Assembly (NCBI GenBank): GCA_965217205.1
Contig: OZ244254.1
Span: 558,001-622,000 of the forward strand
Direction: 5' to 3'
Length of the DNA: 64,000 nt
From: Maricaulis sp947259345
GTDB lineage: Bacteria > Pseudomonadota > Alphaproteobacteria > Caulobacterales > Maricaulaceae
Shown here: one piece after another, positions 25,308-34,285 of the stretch
How the letters are laid out: the number at the start of each line of letters is the position of its first letter
How positions within the stretch are numbered: the first letter of the stretch is position 1
Notes under the pieces: model-generated
Seen by the model: only the letters and a program-made list of their open reading frames with translations
Database searches by the model: none
Told to the model about the DNA's origin: nothing
Made by a program: the position numbers and the translations under genes

Positions 25308-26276
25308 TCAGATCAGATCGTCTTTGGGGGCGGCGGCGCGCTGCAGGCGGTCATTGATCGCTTCACCCAAACCCTCATTGGGGATGGGCGCAACCGCAAT
25401 CCGGGACGCACCCTTGGCATCCAGCGCCCGCAAGGCCGCAAACAGGCCGGTCGCCGCTTCCGCGAGATCGCCGCTGGCAGACAGGTTGAGATCGCCGGCA
25501 ATGGCGCCGAAACCGAGCAAGACCTCGCCGCCTTTGGCATCGGTCGCATTCAGACGCATGGCGGCCTTGGGGGCGTAGTGGCTTTTCATCATGCCCGGCG
25601 CGAGCAGGGTTTCGCTTGAGCCCGGCTCGGCCAGGCGACCGGTAATCGCTTCAATCTGCCGACGGGCCAGACCACCCGGGCGCAACAGGGTCGGCGTACC
25701 GCCCAGCAGGGCGATGACGGAGGATTCCAGCCCGACCGGACAGGCACCGCCATCCAGGATGAGGTCGATCCGCTCGCCCAGGCCTTCTGCGACATGGGCT
25801 GCCGTTGTCGGGCTGATGGCGCCGGACGGGTTGGCACTGGGCGCGACCAGCGGGCCGTCAAAGGCACGGATCAGCGCCTGGGCGGCCGCATGGCGCGGCG
25901 CGCGCAAGGCAATGGAGTCGAGCCCGGCATTGGCGATATCCGCGATCGGAGCGTCGGGGCGCTTGGGCAGGACCAGGGTCAACGGACCCGGCCAGAAGCT
26001 TTCGGCCAGCTGGTCCGCCATGTCCGGCCAGCCGGCCAGGCGCCAGGCCATGTTCGGACCGGAGACATGGGCGATCAGCGGGTTGAAGCGCGGACGTCCC
26101 TTGGCGGCATAGAGGCGGGCGACGGCGTCAGCATTGCCGGCGTCTGCCGCCAGGCCATAGACGGTCTCCGTCGGCATGGCCACGAGACCGCCGGCCTTGA
26201 GGATGGCGGCGGCCTCTTCGATCACGGCCGGGTCGCTGGCCGGTTTGATCGGGGCAGATGTGACGGATGCGCTCAT
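25308..26276 (-). CDS. tsaC: L-threonylcarbamoyladenylate synthase, Sua5 type
   Basis: The 322-residue enzyme makes threonylcarbamoyl-AMP from threonine, bicarbonate and ATP for t6A37 tRNA modification. The YrdC domain fills residues 15-205, with MPTETVYGLAADA, YAAKGRPRFNPLIAHV and PLVAPSANPSG. A Sua5 C-terminal domain follows the linker LAPGMMKSHYAPKA, so this is the two-domain form rather than the short TsaC. It is encoded with the FAD dehydrogenase gene on the minus strand. Confidence 0.95.
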   Translation of the reverse strand: MSASVTSAPIKPASDPAVIEEAAAILKAGGLVAMPTETVYGLAADAGNADAVARLYAAKGRPRFNPLIAHVSGPNMAWRLAGWPDMADQLAESFWPGPLTLVLPKRPDAPIADIANAGLDSIALRAPRHAAAQALIRAFDGPLVAPSANPSGAISPTTAAHVAEGLGERIDLILDGGACPVGLESSVIALLGGTPTLLRPGGLARRQIEAITGRLAEPGSSETLLAPGMMKSHYAPKAAMRLNATDAKGGEVLLGFGAIAGDLNLSASGDLAEAATGLFAALRALDAKGASRIAVAPIPNEGLGEAINDRLQRAAAPKDDLI

Positions 26277-26326
26277 GGCGATGAGCTAGCCCCGGGTGGG
26301 GTATTCATGCAAGCGCCGCTGGCAAG

Positions 26327-26875
26327 TTATTCTGCGGCATCCGCTTCGACATGGATGACGAGCGTGACTTCGGCCGCGGCCGAACCCCAGCTCGACCCGC
26401 CGACACCGAAATCGGCGCGGGCGATGGTGAAGCGGCTGTCTGCGATCGCGCGGCCGTCGCTGATCTCGAGCGTGAAGGGCATGACCATTTCCTGCTCGAC
26501 ACCCCGCATGGTCATGACGCCATGGGCCTCATAGCCGGTCTCGGTGGCGCGGACATCCTCGGAGACAAAGCGCGCGGTCTCGTAATCGGTCGGGTTGAGA
26601 CCGGCATTGGACAGCATGCTGTCATCCATCTGGCGATTGCCGGTCGCGCCGCTGGCCGTGCTCACGCTGGCCTCGATCCGCGCCGCGTCCAGATTGTCCG
26701 GGTCGAGGGTGATGGTGGCGGTCCAGGTCTCGAACGCGCCGCTCACCGCCCCGCCGGAGACGGTCGTCTCGAAGCCGAGGCTGGACGCGTCATGATCGAC
26801 GGTCCAGTCCTGGGCAGACGCCGGCAGGCTGAGCGCGGCAGAACCGGCGAGGGCGAGGAGGGCGGTACGCAACAT
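26327..26875 (-). CDS. YceI family periplasmic protein
   Basis: The 182-residue protein has a signal peptide ending LSLPASAQ, then a YceI lipocalin-like domain: WTVDHDASSLGFETTVSGGAVSGAFETW, with ARIEASVSTAS and NQGL-type loops, ending VTLVIHVEADAAE. YceI proteins bind isoprenoid quinones or amides. It is the last gene of a yceI-cytb561-yceI operon: six bases separate it from the cytochrome gene. Confidence 0.9.
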   Translation of the reverse strand: MLRTALLALAGSAALSLPASAQDWTVDHDASSLGFETTVSGGAVSGAFETWTATITLDPDNLDAARIEASVSTASGATGNRQMDDSMLSNAGLNPTDYETARFVSEDVRATETGYEAHGVMTMRGVEQEMVMPFTLEISDGRAIADSRFTIARADFGVGGSSWGSAAAEVTLVIHVEADAAE

Positions 26876-26881
26876 GGCAGA

Positions 26882-27460
26882 TTATCCTTTCAGGACGGGG
26901 ATCATGCGGCCGATCAATCCATCCTTGTTGATGAACTGGTGCTTAAGGGCGGCCGCAACATGCAGGCCGAGCAGGCCGAGAATGGCCCAGCCACCGGCAC
27001 CGTGCACGCTGGCCGTGATGTCCGCGAAGCCTTCGGTCTGCGGAACCGGGAGCTTGGGCAGGACAAGATCGGGATTGTTGAAGAGAAGGGTGGGTGGCTC
27101 GGCAGCGGAGGCGGCGACGAGGCCCCCCAGCGGCATGCCGATCATGATGGCGTAGAAGGCCCAATGTGTGGCCGTCGCGGCAAAGCGCTCCCAGCCGGCC
27201 ATGCCCGCGGGCAGGGCCGGGACCGGATGGGTCAGGCGCCAGGCGAGGCGGGCGAGGGAGAGGACCAGGATCAGGAGGCCGGTCGTCTTGTGCATGTTAT
27301 AGGCGAACTGGACCTCGCCGATGGTGACATCACCGCCGGCGAAGAGCGCGTCGCGGAGGTCTTCCATATTCCAGGCGTAGAAGACCATCCCGACCAGAAG
27401 TACGGCGAGAATCCAGTGCAAGGCGATGGCGACGCCCGTGTAACGCTTTGAGTCCGACAT
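26882..27460 (-). CDS. Cytochrome b561 family protein
   Basis: The 192-residue protein has four membrane helices and the histidine pattern of bacterial di-haem cytochrome b561 (CybB): ALHWILAVL, MHKTTGLLI, THWAFYAIM and HGAGGWAILGLLGLHVAAALKHQ. It should move electrons between quinol and a periplasmic partner. It sits between two YceI genes, the common arrangement (YceI quinone-binding proteins with cytochrome b561), one base from the upstream YceI gene. Confidence 0.92.
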   Translation of the reverse strand: MSDSKRYTGVAIALHWILAVLLVGMVFYAWNMEDLRDALFAGGDVTIGEVQFAYNMHKTTGLLILVLSLARLAWRLTHPVPALPAGMAGWERFAATATHWAFYAIMIGMPLGGLVAASAAEPPTLLFNNPDLVLPKLPVPQTEGFADITASVHGAGGWAILGLLGLHVAAALKHQFINKDGLIGRMIPVLKG

Positions 27461-27461
27461 C

Positions 27462-28067
27462 TCAGTCTCCCTCCCTCAGGAATTCACTCTCGATCAGGAT
27501 ACGCACAGTCGGGCCGACAATGCTGTGTGGCAAATTGCCGATATTGAACAGGTCGCGATCGAGCTCACTGGTGGCGCTGAACCCGATGGCCGGCCGGCCT
27601 TCCAGCGGATTGGTCAGCCCGCCATGGAAGGTGACGTCCAGCGTGACCGGTGCCGTGACGCCATTGAGTGTGAGATCGCCAGTGATCTCGCCCGTCGTTT
27701 CGCCGGTGACCCGGATGGCCGTGCTCGCGAACAGGATTTGCGGGTGACGACCGGCATTTAGCCAATCCTCGGCGAGCTCGCTGTCGAAATCCGCGTCACC
27801 GGTGGAGATGGAGGCGGGGTTGATCGACGCGGTCAGCCGCGCGGCCTCCGGTCGTGACGGGTCAAAATCGAGACTCGCCTCAATCCCGTCGAAGCGGCCC
27901 GTGTACCAGCTCAGTCCCATATGGCGGACTTGCCAGGTCACGCTGGCATGCGCGGTATCCAGCGCCCACTCGCCTGCTGGCAGTCGCTCGGGGTCGGTGG
28001 TCGGCGTCAGGCAGGCACCCAGGGACAGGCAGCCGGCAAGGGCGAAGAGGCGGAGCAGGATTGTCAT
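27462..28067 (-). CDS. YceI family lipoprotein
   Basis: The 201-residue protein starts at 28067 with a lipoprotein signal; the lipobox LGAC ends at Cys19. A YceI domain follows (ALDTAHASVTWQVRHMGLSWYTGRF, then SINPASISTGDADFDSELAEDWLNA). It is the first gene of the operon. The two YceI copies in this operon differ: this one is anchored by lipid, the other is a free periplasmic protein. GGTGAG precedes the ATG by one or two bases, a poorly spaced site. Confidence 0.9.
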   Translation of the reverse strand: MTILLRLFALAGCLSLGACLTPTTDPERLPAGEWALDTAHASVTWQVRHMGLSWYTGRFDGIEASLDFDPSRPEAARLTASINPASISTGDADFDSELAEDWLNAGRHPQILFASTAIRVTGETTGEITGDLTLNGVTAPVTLDVTFHGGLTNPLEGRPAIGFSATSELDRDLFNIGNLPHSIVGPTVRILIESEFLREGD

Positions 28068-28221
28068 CTCACCCAGATATGGGGTGAACCGCCGTCGCGT
28101 GAAAGCCACACCTTGCGCCGGGATGGACAAAACACTGTTTCCGGATTCGCTTCATGGGAGGTTGGAGCTATGTTGCGGCCCACAGGAAATGCCATCAAGG
28201 CGATCCATAAGGAGGTTGGTC

Positions 28222-29979
28222 ATGTCCTATCGCGCGCCCGTCGACGAAATGCGTTTCACGCTGGAAGAAGTGGCGGCCGTGGAAGGGCTGAAGGCAACCG
28301 GCGCCTTCCCCGATTTCTCCTCCGACCTGACCGGCGCCATCCTGGACGAAGCGGCAAAGCTGGCTGAAGGCGTGCTGGCGCCGCTCAACAAGGTCGGCGA
28401 TGCCGAGCATTGCCAGCTGGCCAATGACACGGTGACCACGCCGACCGGCTTCAAGGACGCCTATGCGCAATTCGTCGAGGGCGGCTGGCAGGGTCTGCAA
28501 TTCGAGGCCGAGCATGGCGGTATGGGCTTGCCGCGGGCGCTTGGCGTCGCCGTGCTGGAAATGATCCAGGGCGCCAATCTCGCCTTCGGGCTCGGCCCGA
28601 TGCTGACCTATGGCGCCATCGAGGCGCTGATTGCGCATGGCACGGATGAGCAGAAGGCGATGTATCTGCCCAAGCTGATCACCGGTGAATGGTCGGGCAC
28701 GATGAATCTGACCGAGCCGTCGGCCGGCTCCGATGTCGGGGCCCTGCGCACCAAGGCCGAGCCCAATCCGGACGGCAGCTGGGCGGTCTCCGGCCAGAAG
28801 ATCTACATCACCTGGGGTGATCATGACTGCGCCGAGAACATTATCCATCTCGTTCTGGCCCGGACACCGGGCTCGCCCGAGGGCACCAAGGGCATCTCGC
28901 TCTTCATCGTGCCCAAAATCCTGCCTGATGGCTCGGCCAATTCGCTCAAACCGATCGGTCTGGAGCACAAGCTGGGCATACACGGTTCGCCGACCTGCAC
29001 GATGGAATATGCCGGTGCGACCGGCTGGCTGATCGGCGAGGAAAATGCCGGCATGCGCTGCATGTTCACAATGATGAATTCGGCCCGTCTCAATGTCGGC
29101 GTCCAGGGCGTCGGCATTGCCGAACGCGCCTACCAGCAGGCTGTCGCCTACGCCGCAGACCGCAAGCAGGGCAAGGCCATCGACGCCGAGGGGCCGGCCC
29201 CGCACGCCATCATTCATCATCCTGATATCAAGCGGACCCTGTCGCTGATGAAGGCCAAGATCGCCGCCTCGCGGGCTGTCTGCATCTCCTGTGCCGTCTC
29301 TGCGGATCTCGCCCATTTCTCCGACGACGCCGAGGAAAAGGCCGCGGCCAAGCGGCGCGAGGAATTGCTCACCCCGATCGCCAAGGCCTGGTCCACCGAT
29401 ATCGGGGTCGAGGTCGCCTCGGCCAATATCCAGGTCCATGGCGGGATGGGCTATATCGAGGAAACCGGTGCCGCCCAGCATCTGCGCGATGCCCGCATCA
29501 CGCCGATTTATGAAGGCACGAATGCGATCCAGGCCATCGATCTGGTCGGACGCAAGCTCTCCATGGCGGATGGCGCAGCCTTTGACGAACTCTATGCCGA
29601 TATCGACCAGACCATCGAAAGCTGCCTGACCTCCTCACATCCCGACCTGCCGCCGCTTGGCGAGCGCTTGCGCGACAGTCTGGAGGCCCTCCAGGAGGCC
29701 GCCGACTGGCTGGCCGAGGCTGACATGAAGGACCGTCTGGCCGGGGCCACACCTTTCCTGACTCTCGCCGGTGAGACGGTTGGCGGATGGCTCTTGTGTG
29801 TGGGCGCTGTCGCCGCGCGTCGCCGCCAGAAGGAGAATGTCGGGGATCCGGCCTTCGCCGCCCAGCGCATCGCCCTGGCCAATTTCTATGCCGAAGCCGT
29901 CCTCACCCTCGGCCATTCCCGCGTCGACGACATCACCATGGGCGCCGACATGATCGACGAGGTCGGTTTCGGCGTTTAG
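28222..29979 (+). CDS. Acyl-CoA dehydrogenase, DmdC-like long form
   Basis: The 585-residue flavoenzyme has an N-terminal helical domain, the FAD beta domain with NLTEPSAGSDVGALRTKA, then the C-terminal helical domain with NARLNVGVQGVGIAERAYQ and VHGGMGYIEETGAAQHLRD. It ends its ACAD core with ITPIYEGTNAIQ, where the catalytic Glu is expected, and carries an additional C-terminal part of about 130 residues. Long ACADs of this type include DmdC (methylthiopropanoyl-CoA dehydrogenase of DMSP degradation) and other fatty acyl-CoA dehydrogenases. Substrate is not certain. Start: AAGGAGG at 28208-28214, eight bases before the ATG. Confidence 0.9.
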   Translation: MSYRAPVDEMRFTLEEVAAVEGLKATGAFPDFSSDLTGAILDEAAKLAEGVLAPLNKVGDAEHCQLANDTVTTPTGFKDAYAQFVEGGWQGLQFEAEHGGMGLPRALGVAVLEMIQGANLAFGLGPMLTYGAIEALIAHGTDEQKAMYLPKLITGEWSGTMNLTEPSAGSDVGALRTKAEPNPDGSWAVSGQKIYITWGDHDCAENIIHLVLARTPGSPEGTKGISLFIVPKILPDGSANSLKPIGLEHKLGIHGSPTCTMEYAGATGWLIGEENAGMRCMFTMMNSARLNVGVQGVGIAERAYQQAVAYAADRKQGKAIDAEGPAPHAIIHHPDIKRTLSLMKAKIAASRAVCISCAVSADLAHFSDDAEEKAAAKRREELLTPIAKAWSTDIGVEVASANIQVHGGMGYIEETGAAQHLRDARITPIYEGTNAIQAIDLVGRKLSMADGAAFDELYADIDQTIESCLTSSHPDLPPLGERLRDSLEALQEAADWLAEADMKDRLAGATPFLTLAGETVGGWLLCVGAVAARRRQKENVGDPAFAAQRIALANFYAEAVLTLGHSRVDDITMGADMIDEVGFGV

Positions 29980-30044
29980 CGGCGCAGCGCTTCCCGCATC
30001 GGGCTGCGCAGAGAACCGGTGGCGGCGACGAATCCGCAGGCGGA

Positions 30045-30737
30045 TCAGTCGGACTTGCGCTTGCGACCTGTGATCATGGCCCGCACCAGATTCTCGCGAT
30101 GCATCAGGCTCGATGCGATGACGCCGAGAATGTGCAGGGCGACGAGGGCGAGCGTGAGATAGGTGAAGGCCGAGTGGAGGTTTTCCAGCGTCTCGCCTGA
30201 TCCGCCGTCATGGGTGTCATCATCGTCCTCCTCATACCCGTCCCCGCGATGTTCATCGCGGTCGCCAAAGGCCTCGTCTCCGCCCGAAATGCCCGCCTGC
30301 GCGGTGGCGCCGCTGTCCTGCGAAGCGATCATGCCGGTCAACGGGCCGCGACCCTCTTCCGCCGCTAGCAGGGCCATCCCGGAAACCGTGGTTCCGGTCA
30401 GCGCGATCAGCAGCGCGATGATCATCGCGGCGCCGGCCGGGTTGTGCCCGAGGTGACGGTCGGCCTTCTTTGCGAACAGGCCCTTGATGTAGCGGAAAAA
30501 ACCGCGCGGGCCGGTGACAAAGGAGGAGAAGCGGGCATGGCGGGTGCCCACCAGGCCCCAGATCACGCGCACCAGGACCGTCCCGGCGACGACATAGCCC
30601 GCCCAGGTATGGATGCCGGGTAGCTCGTCACCGCTGAGATAGGCGGTGAAAAAGCCGATTACGATCACCCAGTGGCCGATGCGCACGATCGGGTCCCAGA
30701 CGCGGACGGTTTCTGCTTGTCTTGGCGTGGCGGTCAT
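30045..30737 (-). CDS. Cytochrome b, Ni/Fe-hydrogenase b-type family, with acidic His loop
   Basis: The 230-residue membrane protein has about four helices and the b-haem histidine pattern: RIGHWVIVIGFF, GIHTWAGYV and a late ALHILGVIASSLMHRENLVRAMI. Between the third and fourth helices lies an inserted periplasmic stretch rich in Asp, Glu, Gly and His (residues about 140-185, including DEDDDDTHD-like runs). Such proteins receive electrons from dehydrogenases or from a cytochrome c partner. It is transcribed divergently from a membrane LuxR-type regulator (105 bases between starts). Confidence 0.85.
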   Translation of the reverse strand: MTATPRQAETVRVWDPIVRIGHWVIVIGFFTAYLSGDELPGIHTWAGYVVAGTVLVRVIWGLVGTRHARFSSFVTGPRGFFRYIKGLFAKKADRHLGHNPAGAAMIIALLIALTGTTVSGMALLAAEEGRGPLTGMIASQDSGATAQAGISGGDEAFGDRDEHRGDGYEEDDDDTHDGGSGETLENLHSAFTYLTLALVALHILGVIASSLMHRENLVRAMITGRKRKSD

Positions 30738-30842
30738 AGTTGAACCTCATCAAATCTGTGATGGATCTGATCGGCCAAACGCGGCGCAGGCGCCATGCGT
30801 CAAACGACAGGTTTGTCGAAATTTGGTGCTGGAGGCATTTTG

Positions 30843-31370
30843 ATGTCGGATGACGCAGGACAGAAACTGGCTCGCATGGTGTCAGCCGCGATATTCGCAC
30901 TGATTGCTGTCCTGATCGGGCTCGATCTCCTGCTCGACAGCCGGGACGGTGTCGGAGCTTTCCACATTGGTCTGGAAGGCAGCGTGCTGATTGCCGCGCT
31001 GATCGGCATGGTCACCATGCTTCGCCGCTTCGGTCGCGTGACCACCGATCTGGCTCGAGCCCGTGGCGACGCCGAGCGCTGGCGCCACCAGCATCAATCC
31101 CTGTTGCAAGGATTGAGCGCCGCCATTCGCAGCCAGTTCGACAACTGGCGCTTTACCGAGGCCGAGGCCGAGATCGGCTTCCTTCTGCTCAAGGGGCTCA
31201 GTCACAAGGAGATTGCCGAGGTCCGCGGCACCACCGAGCGTACGGCCCGCGAGCAGGCCCGTTCGGTCTACGCCAAGGCCGAGCTGTCTGGCCGCAGCGA
31301 ATTGTCGGCCTTTTTCCTGGAAGACTTGCTGCCCCCGCATGCGGGAGCGTCGCAGCCTGCTAAGGGCTGA
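30843..31370 (+). CDS. Membrane-anchored LuxR-type transcriptional regulator
   Basis: The 175-residue protein has two N-terminal membrane helices (AAIFALIAVLIGLDLLL and IGLEGSVLIAALIGMVTML), then a short helix and a C-terminal GerE/LuxR helix-turn-helix (TEAEAEIGFLLLKGLSHKEIAEVRGTTERTAREQARSVYAKA). The start at 30843 is set by GGAGG seven bases upstream. The HTH sits at the cytosolic end, so membrane state may control it. It probably regulates the divergent cytochrome b gene. A short palindrome CGACA-GGTT-TGTCG (30805-30818) lies upstream. Confidence 0.8.
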   Translation: MSDDAGQKLARMVSAAIFALIAVLIGLDLLLDSRDGVGAFHIGLEGSVLIAALIGMVTMLRRFGRVTTDLARARGDAERWRHQHQSLLQGLSAAIRSQFDNWRFTEAEAEIGFLLLKGLSHKEIAEVRGTTERTAREQARSVYAKAELSGRSELSAFFLEDLLPPHAGASQPAKG

Positions 31371-31436
31371 ACGCGCCTGCGCGGCTGATTGATCATGGTG
31401 TTGGTGTCGAACCCGCCCGAGGTCGTCAGCCGCGCT

Positions 31437-31820
31437 TCAGACCCACATCGCGTCCGCATCCGGGTGACCGCGTCCGTCGAGCAAGCGGATCAGGCCGACC
31501 ACGCCGCGGACCAGCATCCACAGCCAGATCAGGGCCAGGCCGATGAAGCCGAAGGGCAGCAGGATCACGGTCATGATCATCAGCGTACAGGCGAGAATGC
31601 CTACCACCGCCGTCCAGAAGGACTTGATCTGGAAGGTATAGTGAGATTGCAGCCAGTGTGGCGCCTGGTCCCGCCTGGCATAGGCGATGATCACGGCCAG
31701 CAGGCTTGAAATGCCAATGATGTTGCCGATCAGGAAAAGCACATAATTGAGCCCCGCGAACAGCTTGTCATCGCGGTCTGCAGATCGGCTGGAGCCGGGC
31801 TCGAAAATTGTGTCTGACAT
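31437..31820 (-). CDS. DUF4870 membrane protein
   Basis: The 127-residue protein has three or four membrane segments, with the family pattern: KLFAGLNYVLFLIGNIIGI, ending IAYARRD, then HWLQSHYTFQIKSFWTAV and a final WLWMLVRGVVGLIRLLDGR. Function is unknown. The start at 31820 has AAGGAG nine bases upstream. The gene is convergent with the LuxR regulator (66 bases between ends). Confidence 0.85.
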   Translation of the reverse strand: MSDTIFEPGSSRSADRDDKLFAGLNYVLFLIGNIIGISSLLAVIIAYARRDQAPHWLQSHYTFQIKSFWTAVVGILACTLMIMTVILLPFGFIGLALIWLWMLVRGVVGLIRLLDGRGHPDADAMWV

Positions 31821-32018
31821 CTGGCAATTCTCCTTCATGCCCAGGATGGCTGAAGCGAAGCACGCCTCCAAGCGGGACAGGTCGGCGCTTGATCCCCTGC
31901 GGCCTTGCGGCCACGCAGGCAGCTTAAAATACCGTCATGGACAGGTGGGCTGCTTGGTTGTGCGCGCGTTTCGACGTATCGAATACAGTAACACAACCGG
32001 TCAGGACCTGTTCAGCCC

Positions 32019-32213
32019 GTGTTAGCCAGAATACTCGATATCCTGATACCGGTCCTGCTGATTGGCGGTGGACTGGTCTATTTCGGCCTGTTGGCGGCAG
32101 GATTGCTGGCGGATTGGCACTTGCCTTATCCGGCGAGCTATTGGTGGCTGGCAGTGACGGGGTGCCCGGCTTTGGGGCTGGCCTTGATGTATTGGCGGGC
32201 TTATTCGGACTAG
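32019..32213 (+). CDS. Small two-helix membrane protein, unknown function
   Basis: The 64-residue ORF has a GTG start. Two hydrophobic segments are clear: IPVLLIGGGLVYFGLLAAGLL and YWWLAVTGCPALGLALMYW. The downstream YbjQ-like gene starts 23 bases after its stop, and lepB follows, so it could be the first gene of a small operon. No family is recognised. The ribosome site is weak, which lowers confidence, but amino acid composition and operon position support it. Confidence 0.5.
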   Translation: MLARILDILIPVLLIGGGLVYFGLLAAGLLADWHLPYPASYWWLAVTGCPALGLALMYWRAYSD

Positions 32214-32236
32214 CCGGTTCCGGAAGGGGAAGAGAA

Positions 32237-32557
32237 ATGAGTTTGATTGTCACGATGGCCGATACCGTGCCAGGCCGCGAGATTGACAGCGTGGTCGGCA
32301 TTGCGCGGGGCAATGTGGTTCGCGCCCGCTTCTTCGGGCGCGATTTCATCGCCGGTCTGCGCAACCTCGTCGGCGGCGAAGTGCCCGAATATACCAATCT
32401 CCTGTCCGAATCCCGCGAACAGGCCCTTGACCGCATGGCCAAGCATGCGGAAACGCTGGGTGCCGACGCCATTGTGACGCTGCGCCTGTCGACCTCATCG
32501 GTCATGGAAGGTGCGGCGGAAATTCTCGCCTATGGAACGGCTGTAAAACTGAAATGA
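32237..32557 (+). CDS. UPF0145/YbjQ-type heavy-metal-binding domain protein
   Basis: The 106-residue cytosolic protein matches the YbjQ/UPF0145 pattern: SVVGIARGNVVRARFFGRDFIAGLRNLVGGEVPEYTNLL, then REQALDRMAKHAETLGADAIVTLR and AEILAYGTAVKL. Members form pentamers; the function is not established. Start at 32237 has GGAAGGGGAAGAG just upstream. Its last codons overlap the lepB start (ATGA), so signal peptidase is translationally coupled to it. Confidence 0.9.
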   Translation: MSLIVTMADTVPGREIDSVVGIARGNVVRARFFGRDFIAGLRNLVGGEVPEYTNLLSESREQALDRMAKHAETLGADAIVTLRLSTSSVMEGAAEILAYGTAVKLK

Positions 32558-33318
32558 GTCCCTTGATGAAGCGTCTTGCTGGCCGTGCGGCCGATGAAAT
32601 TATGGAAACCGTCCGGTTCATTGGCGGTGTGGTCGCGGTCTGGCTGGGTCTGGTGACCTTTGGTTTTGCCGCCTTTCACATCCCGTCTGAAAGCATGCAG
32701 CCATCGCTGGAAGTCGGCGACCGGGTGCTGGTGTCGAAATGGGCCTATGGCTACTCGGTGCATTCCTTGCCGCTCGGACTGGGCTATGTCCTGCCGGACA
32801 GCTGGAATGGACGTGTCGGCTGGTCGCAACCCCGTCGCGGCGACGTCGTTGTTTTCCGGGACGAAAACCAATCACCCGCGCGCAATCTGATCAAGCGTGT
32901 GGTGGGCGTGGAAGGCGATGTGATCGAGGTTCGCGAAGGACGTCTCTACATCAATGGCGACGCCGCCCCGCGCCTGCTGGAAGACGTGCGCTCCTATCGT
33001 GAGGATCGCTCCAGTGCGGCCGTGACGGTGAGCCATTACACCGAGATCCTGCCGGGGGATCGCGAGCACCCGATCTATGAGCGGGGCGATAATTATGACC
33101 TCGACGATTTCGGCCCGGTCACCGTGCGTCCGGGCACCGTCTTCGTGATGGGCGATAACCGCGATGCCTCGCGCGACAGTCGTGCGTCGGGCGGTCCGGG
33201 CTTCGTCCCGCTGGAGAATGTTGTCGGCCGGGCCGAGACCGTGCTCTTTACGCTCGAACGTTGCCGCCGCGAACAGGGCCTGCATTGTCCGACCGGCCGG
33301 GTCTGGCGCGGGCTGTAG
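32554..33318 (+). CDS. lepB: Signal peptidase I
   Basis: The 254-residue membrane-anchored serine protease cleaves Sec and Tat signal peptides at the outer face of the inner membrane. One N-terminal anchor (VVAVWLGLVTFGFAAF) is followed by catalytic Ser47 in PSESMQPSL and Lys114 in NLIKRVVG, and box E GDNRDASRDSR. Compared with E. coli LepB it lacks the first extra membrane helix. The window encodes many signal peptides and lipoproteins. It overlaps the YbjQ gene by four bases. Confidence 0.93.
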   Translation: MSPLMKRLAGRAADEIMETVRFIGGVVAVWLGLVTFGFAAFHIPSESMQPSLEVGDRVLVSKWAYGYSVHSLPLGLGYVLPDSWNGRVGWSQPRRGDVVVFRDENQSPARNLIKRVVGVEGDVIEVREGRLYINGDAAPRLLEDVRSYREDRSSAAVTVSHYTEILPGDREHPIYERGDNYDLDDFGPVTVRPGTVFVMGDNRDASRDSRASGGPGFVPLENVVGRAETVLFTLERCRREQGLHCPTGRVWRGL

Positions 33319-33366
33319 GGGCGCTCTAGTCTCTCCCCGACACAACCGGATCGGGGAGAGAGCCAC

Positions 33367-34239
33367 ATGAGCCTCAAGGGAAAAACCATATTCATCACCG
33401 GCGCGTCGCGCGGCATTGGCCTGGCGATCGGCGAGCGCTGTGCCCGGGATGGCGCCAATATCGTGATCGCGGCCAAGTCGGACACGGTGGATCCGCGTCT
33501 CGAAGGCACGATCCACACGGCTGCGGCTGCGATCGAGGCAGCCGGTGGACAGGCGCTGGCGGTGAAATGCGATATCCGCGACGAGGCCCAGGTCGAGGCG
33601 GCAGTCGCTGCCGCTGTCGACCGCTTTGGCGGGATTGATGCGGTCATCAACAACGCCTCCGCCATCTATCCGCGCGGGACCGGCGACGTGCCGATGAAGC
33701 GCTATGACCTGATGCACCAGGTCAATGGACGCGGCACTTTCCTGACCACGCAGAAATGCCTGCCGCATCTGATGAAGGCGGAAAACCCCCACATCATCGC
33801 CCTGGCGCCGCCGCTCGACATGCGCGGCATGTGGTTCGGGCCGCATGTCGCCTACACCTCGGCCAAATACCAGATGAGCCTGTGCATTCTGGGCTGGGGC
33901 GAGGAGTTCAAGGGGAAGATCGGCGCCAATGCGATCTGGCCGCGTACCGCGGTCGCCACAGCTGCCATTTCCAACGTGCTGGCCAATGACGAGGCGATGA
34001 AGAATTGCCGCAAGCCGGAAATCCTCGCCGATACGGCCTACAAGGTCCTCAACAAGCCGGCGGCCGACTTCACCGGTAATTTCCTGATCGATGACAGCTT
34101 TCTCTGGGAGGAGGGCGAGCGCGATCTCGACCAGTATTCCTATGATCCGTCGCTCGAACTCCTGCCGGACTTCTTCGTCCCGGAAGAGCCCGCCGCACCG
34201 CCGGGCGTGAAGATCATGAATGTTACGCTGGGGCATTGA
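33367..34239 (+). CDS. Short-chain dehydrogenase, HSDL2-like
   Basis: The 290-residue SDR has cofactor motif GASRGIG (residues 12-18), NNASAIYP and active-site YTSAK. The combination of AKSDTVDPRLEGTIHTAA, KYQMSLCILGW, WPRTAVATAAI and the late FLIDDSFLWEEG is the pattern of HSDL2-type dehydrogenases, minus their SCP2 domain. The substrate, probably a fatty acyl or steroid-like ketone, is unknown. A GGGGAGAG site precedes the ATG. It is a single gene between lepB and the AraC regulator. Confidence 0.88.
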   Translation: MSLKGKTIFITGASRGIGLAIGERCARDGANIVIAAKSDTVDPRLEGTIHTAAAAIEAAGGQALAVKCDIRDEAQVEAAVAAAVDRFGGIDAVINNASAIYPRGTGDVPMKRYDLMHQVNGRGTFLTTQKCLPHLMKAENPHIIALAPPLDMRGMWFGPHVAYTSAKYQMSLCILGWGEEFKGKIGANAIWPRTAVATAAISNVLANDEAMKNCRKPEILADTAYKVLNKPAADFTGNFLIDDSFLWEEGERDLDQYSYDPSLELLPDFFVPEEPAAPPGVKIMNVTLGH

Positions 34240-34285
34240 GGGCGGTGTTTCCGGCGGGGTCGCGACGGGGGGCTAGCAGGACCTG

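Noticed and set aside
28170..28367. ORF with GGGAGG before ATG 28170
   Set aside because: It overlaps the start of the acyl-CoA dehydrogenase in another frame and gives an Arg/Gly-rich peptide; the AAGGAGG at 28208 serves the real gene.
30740..30753. FNR/FixK-like box TTGAACCTCATCAA next to the cytochrome b start
   Set aside because: It matches the consensus in most positions but overlaps the ribosome-binding GAGG, only three bases from the start codon, where an activator box would not work. Probably chance.
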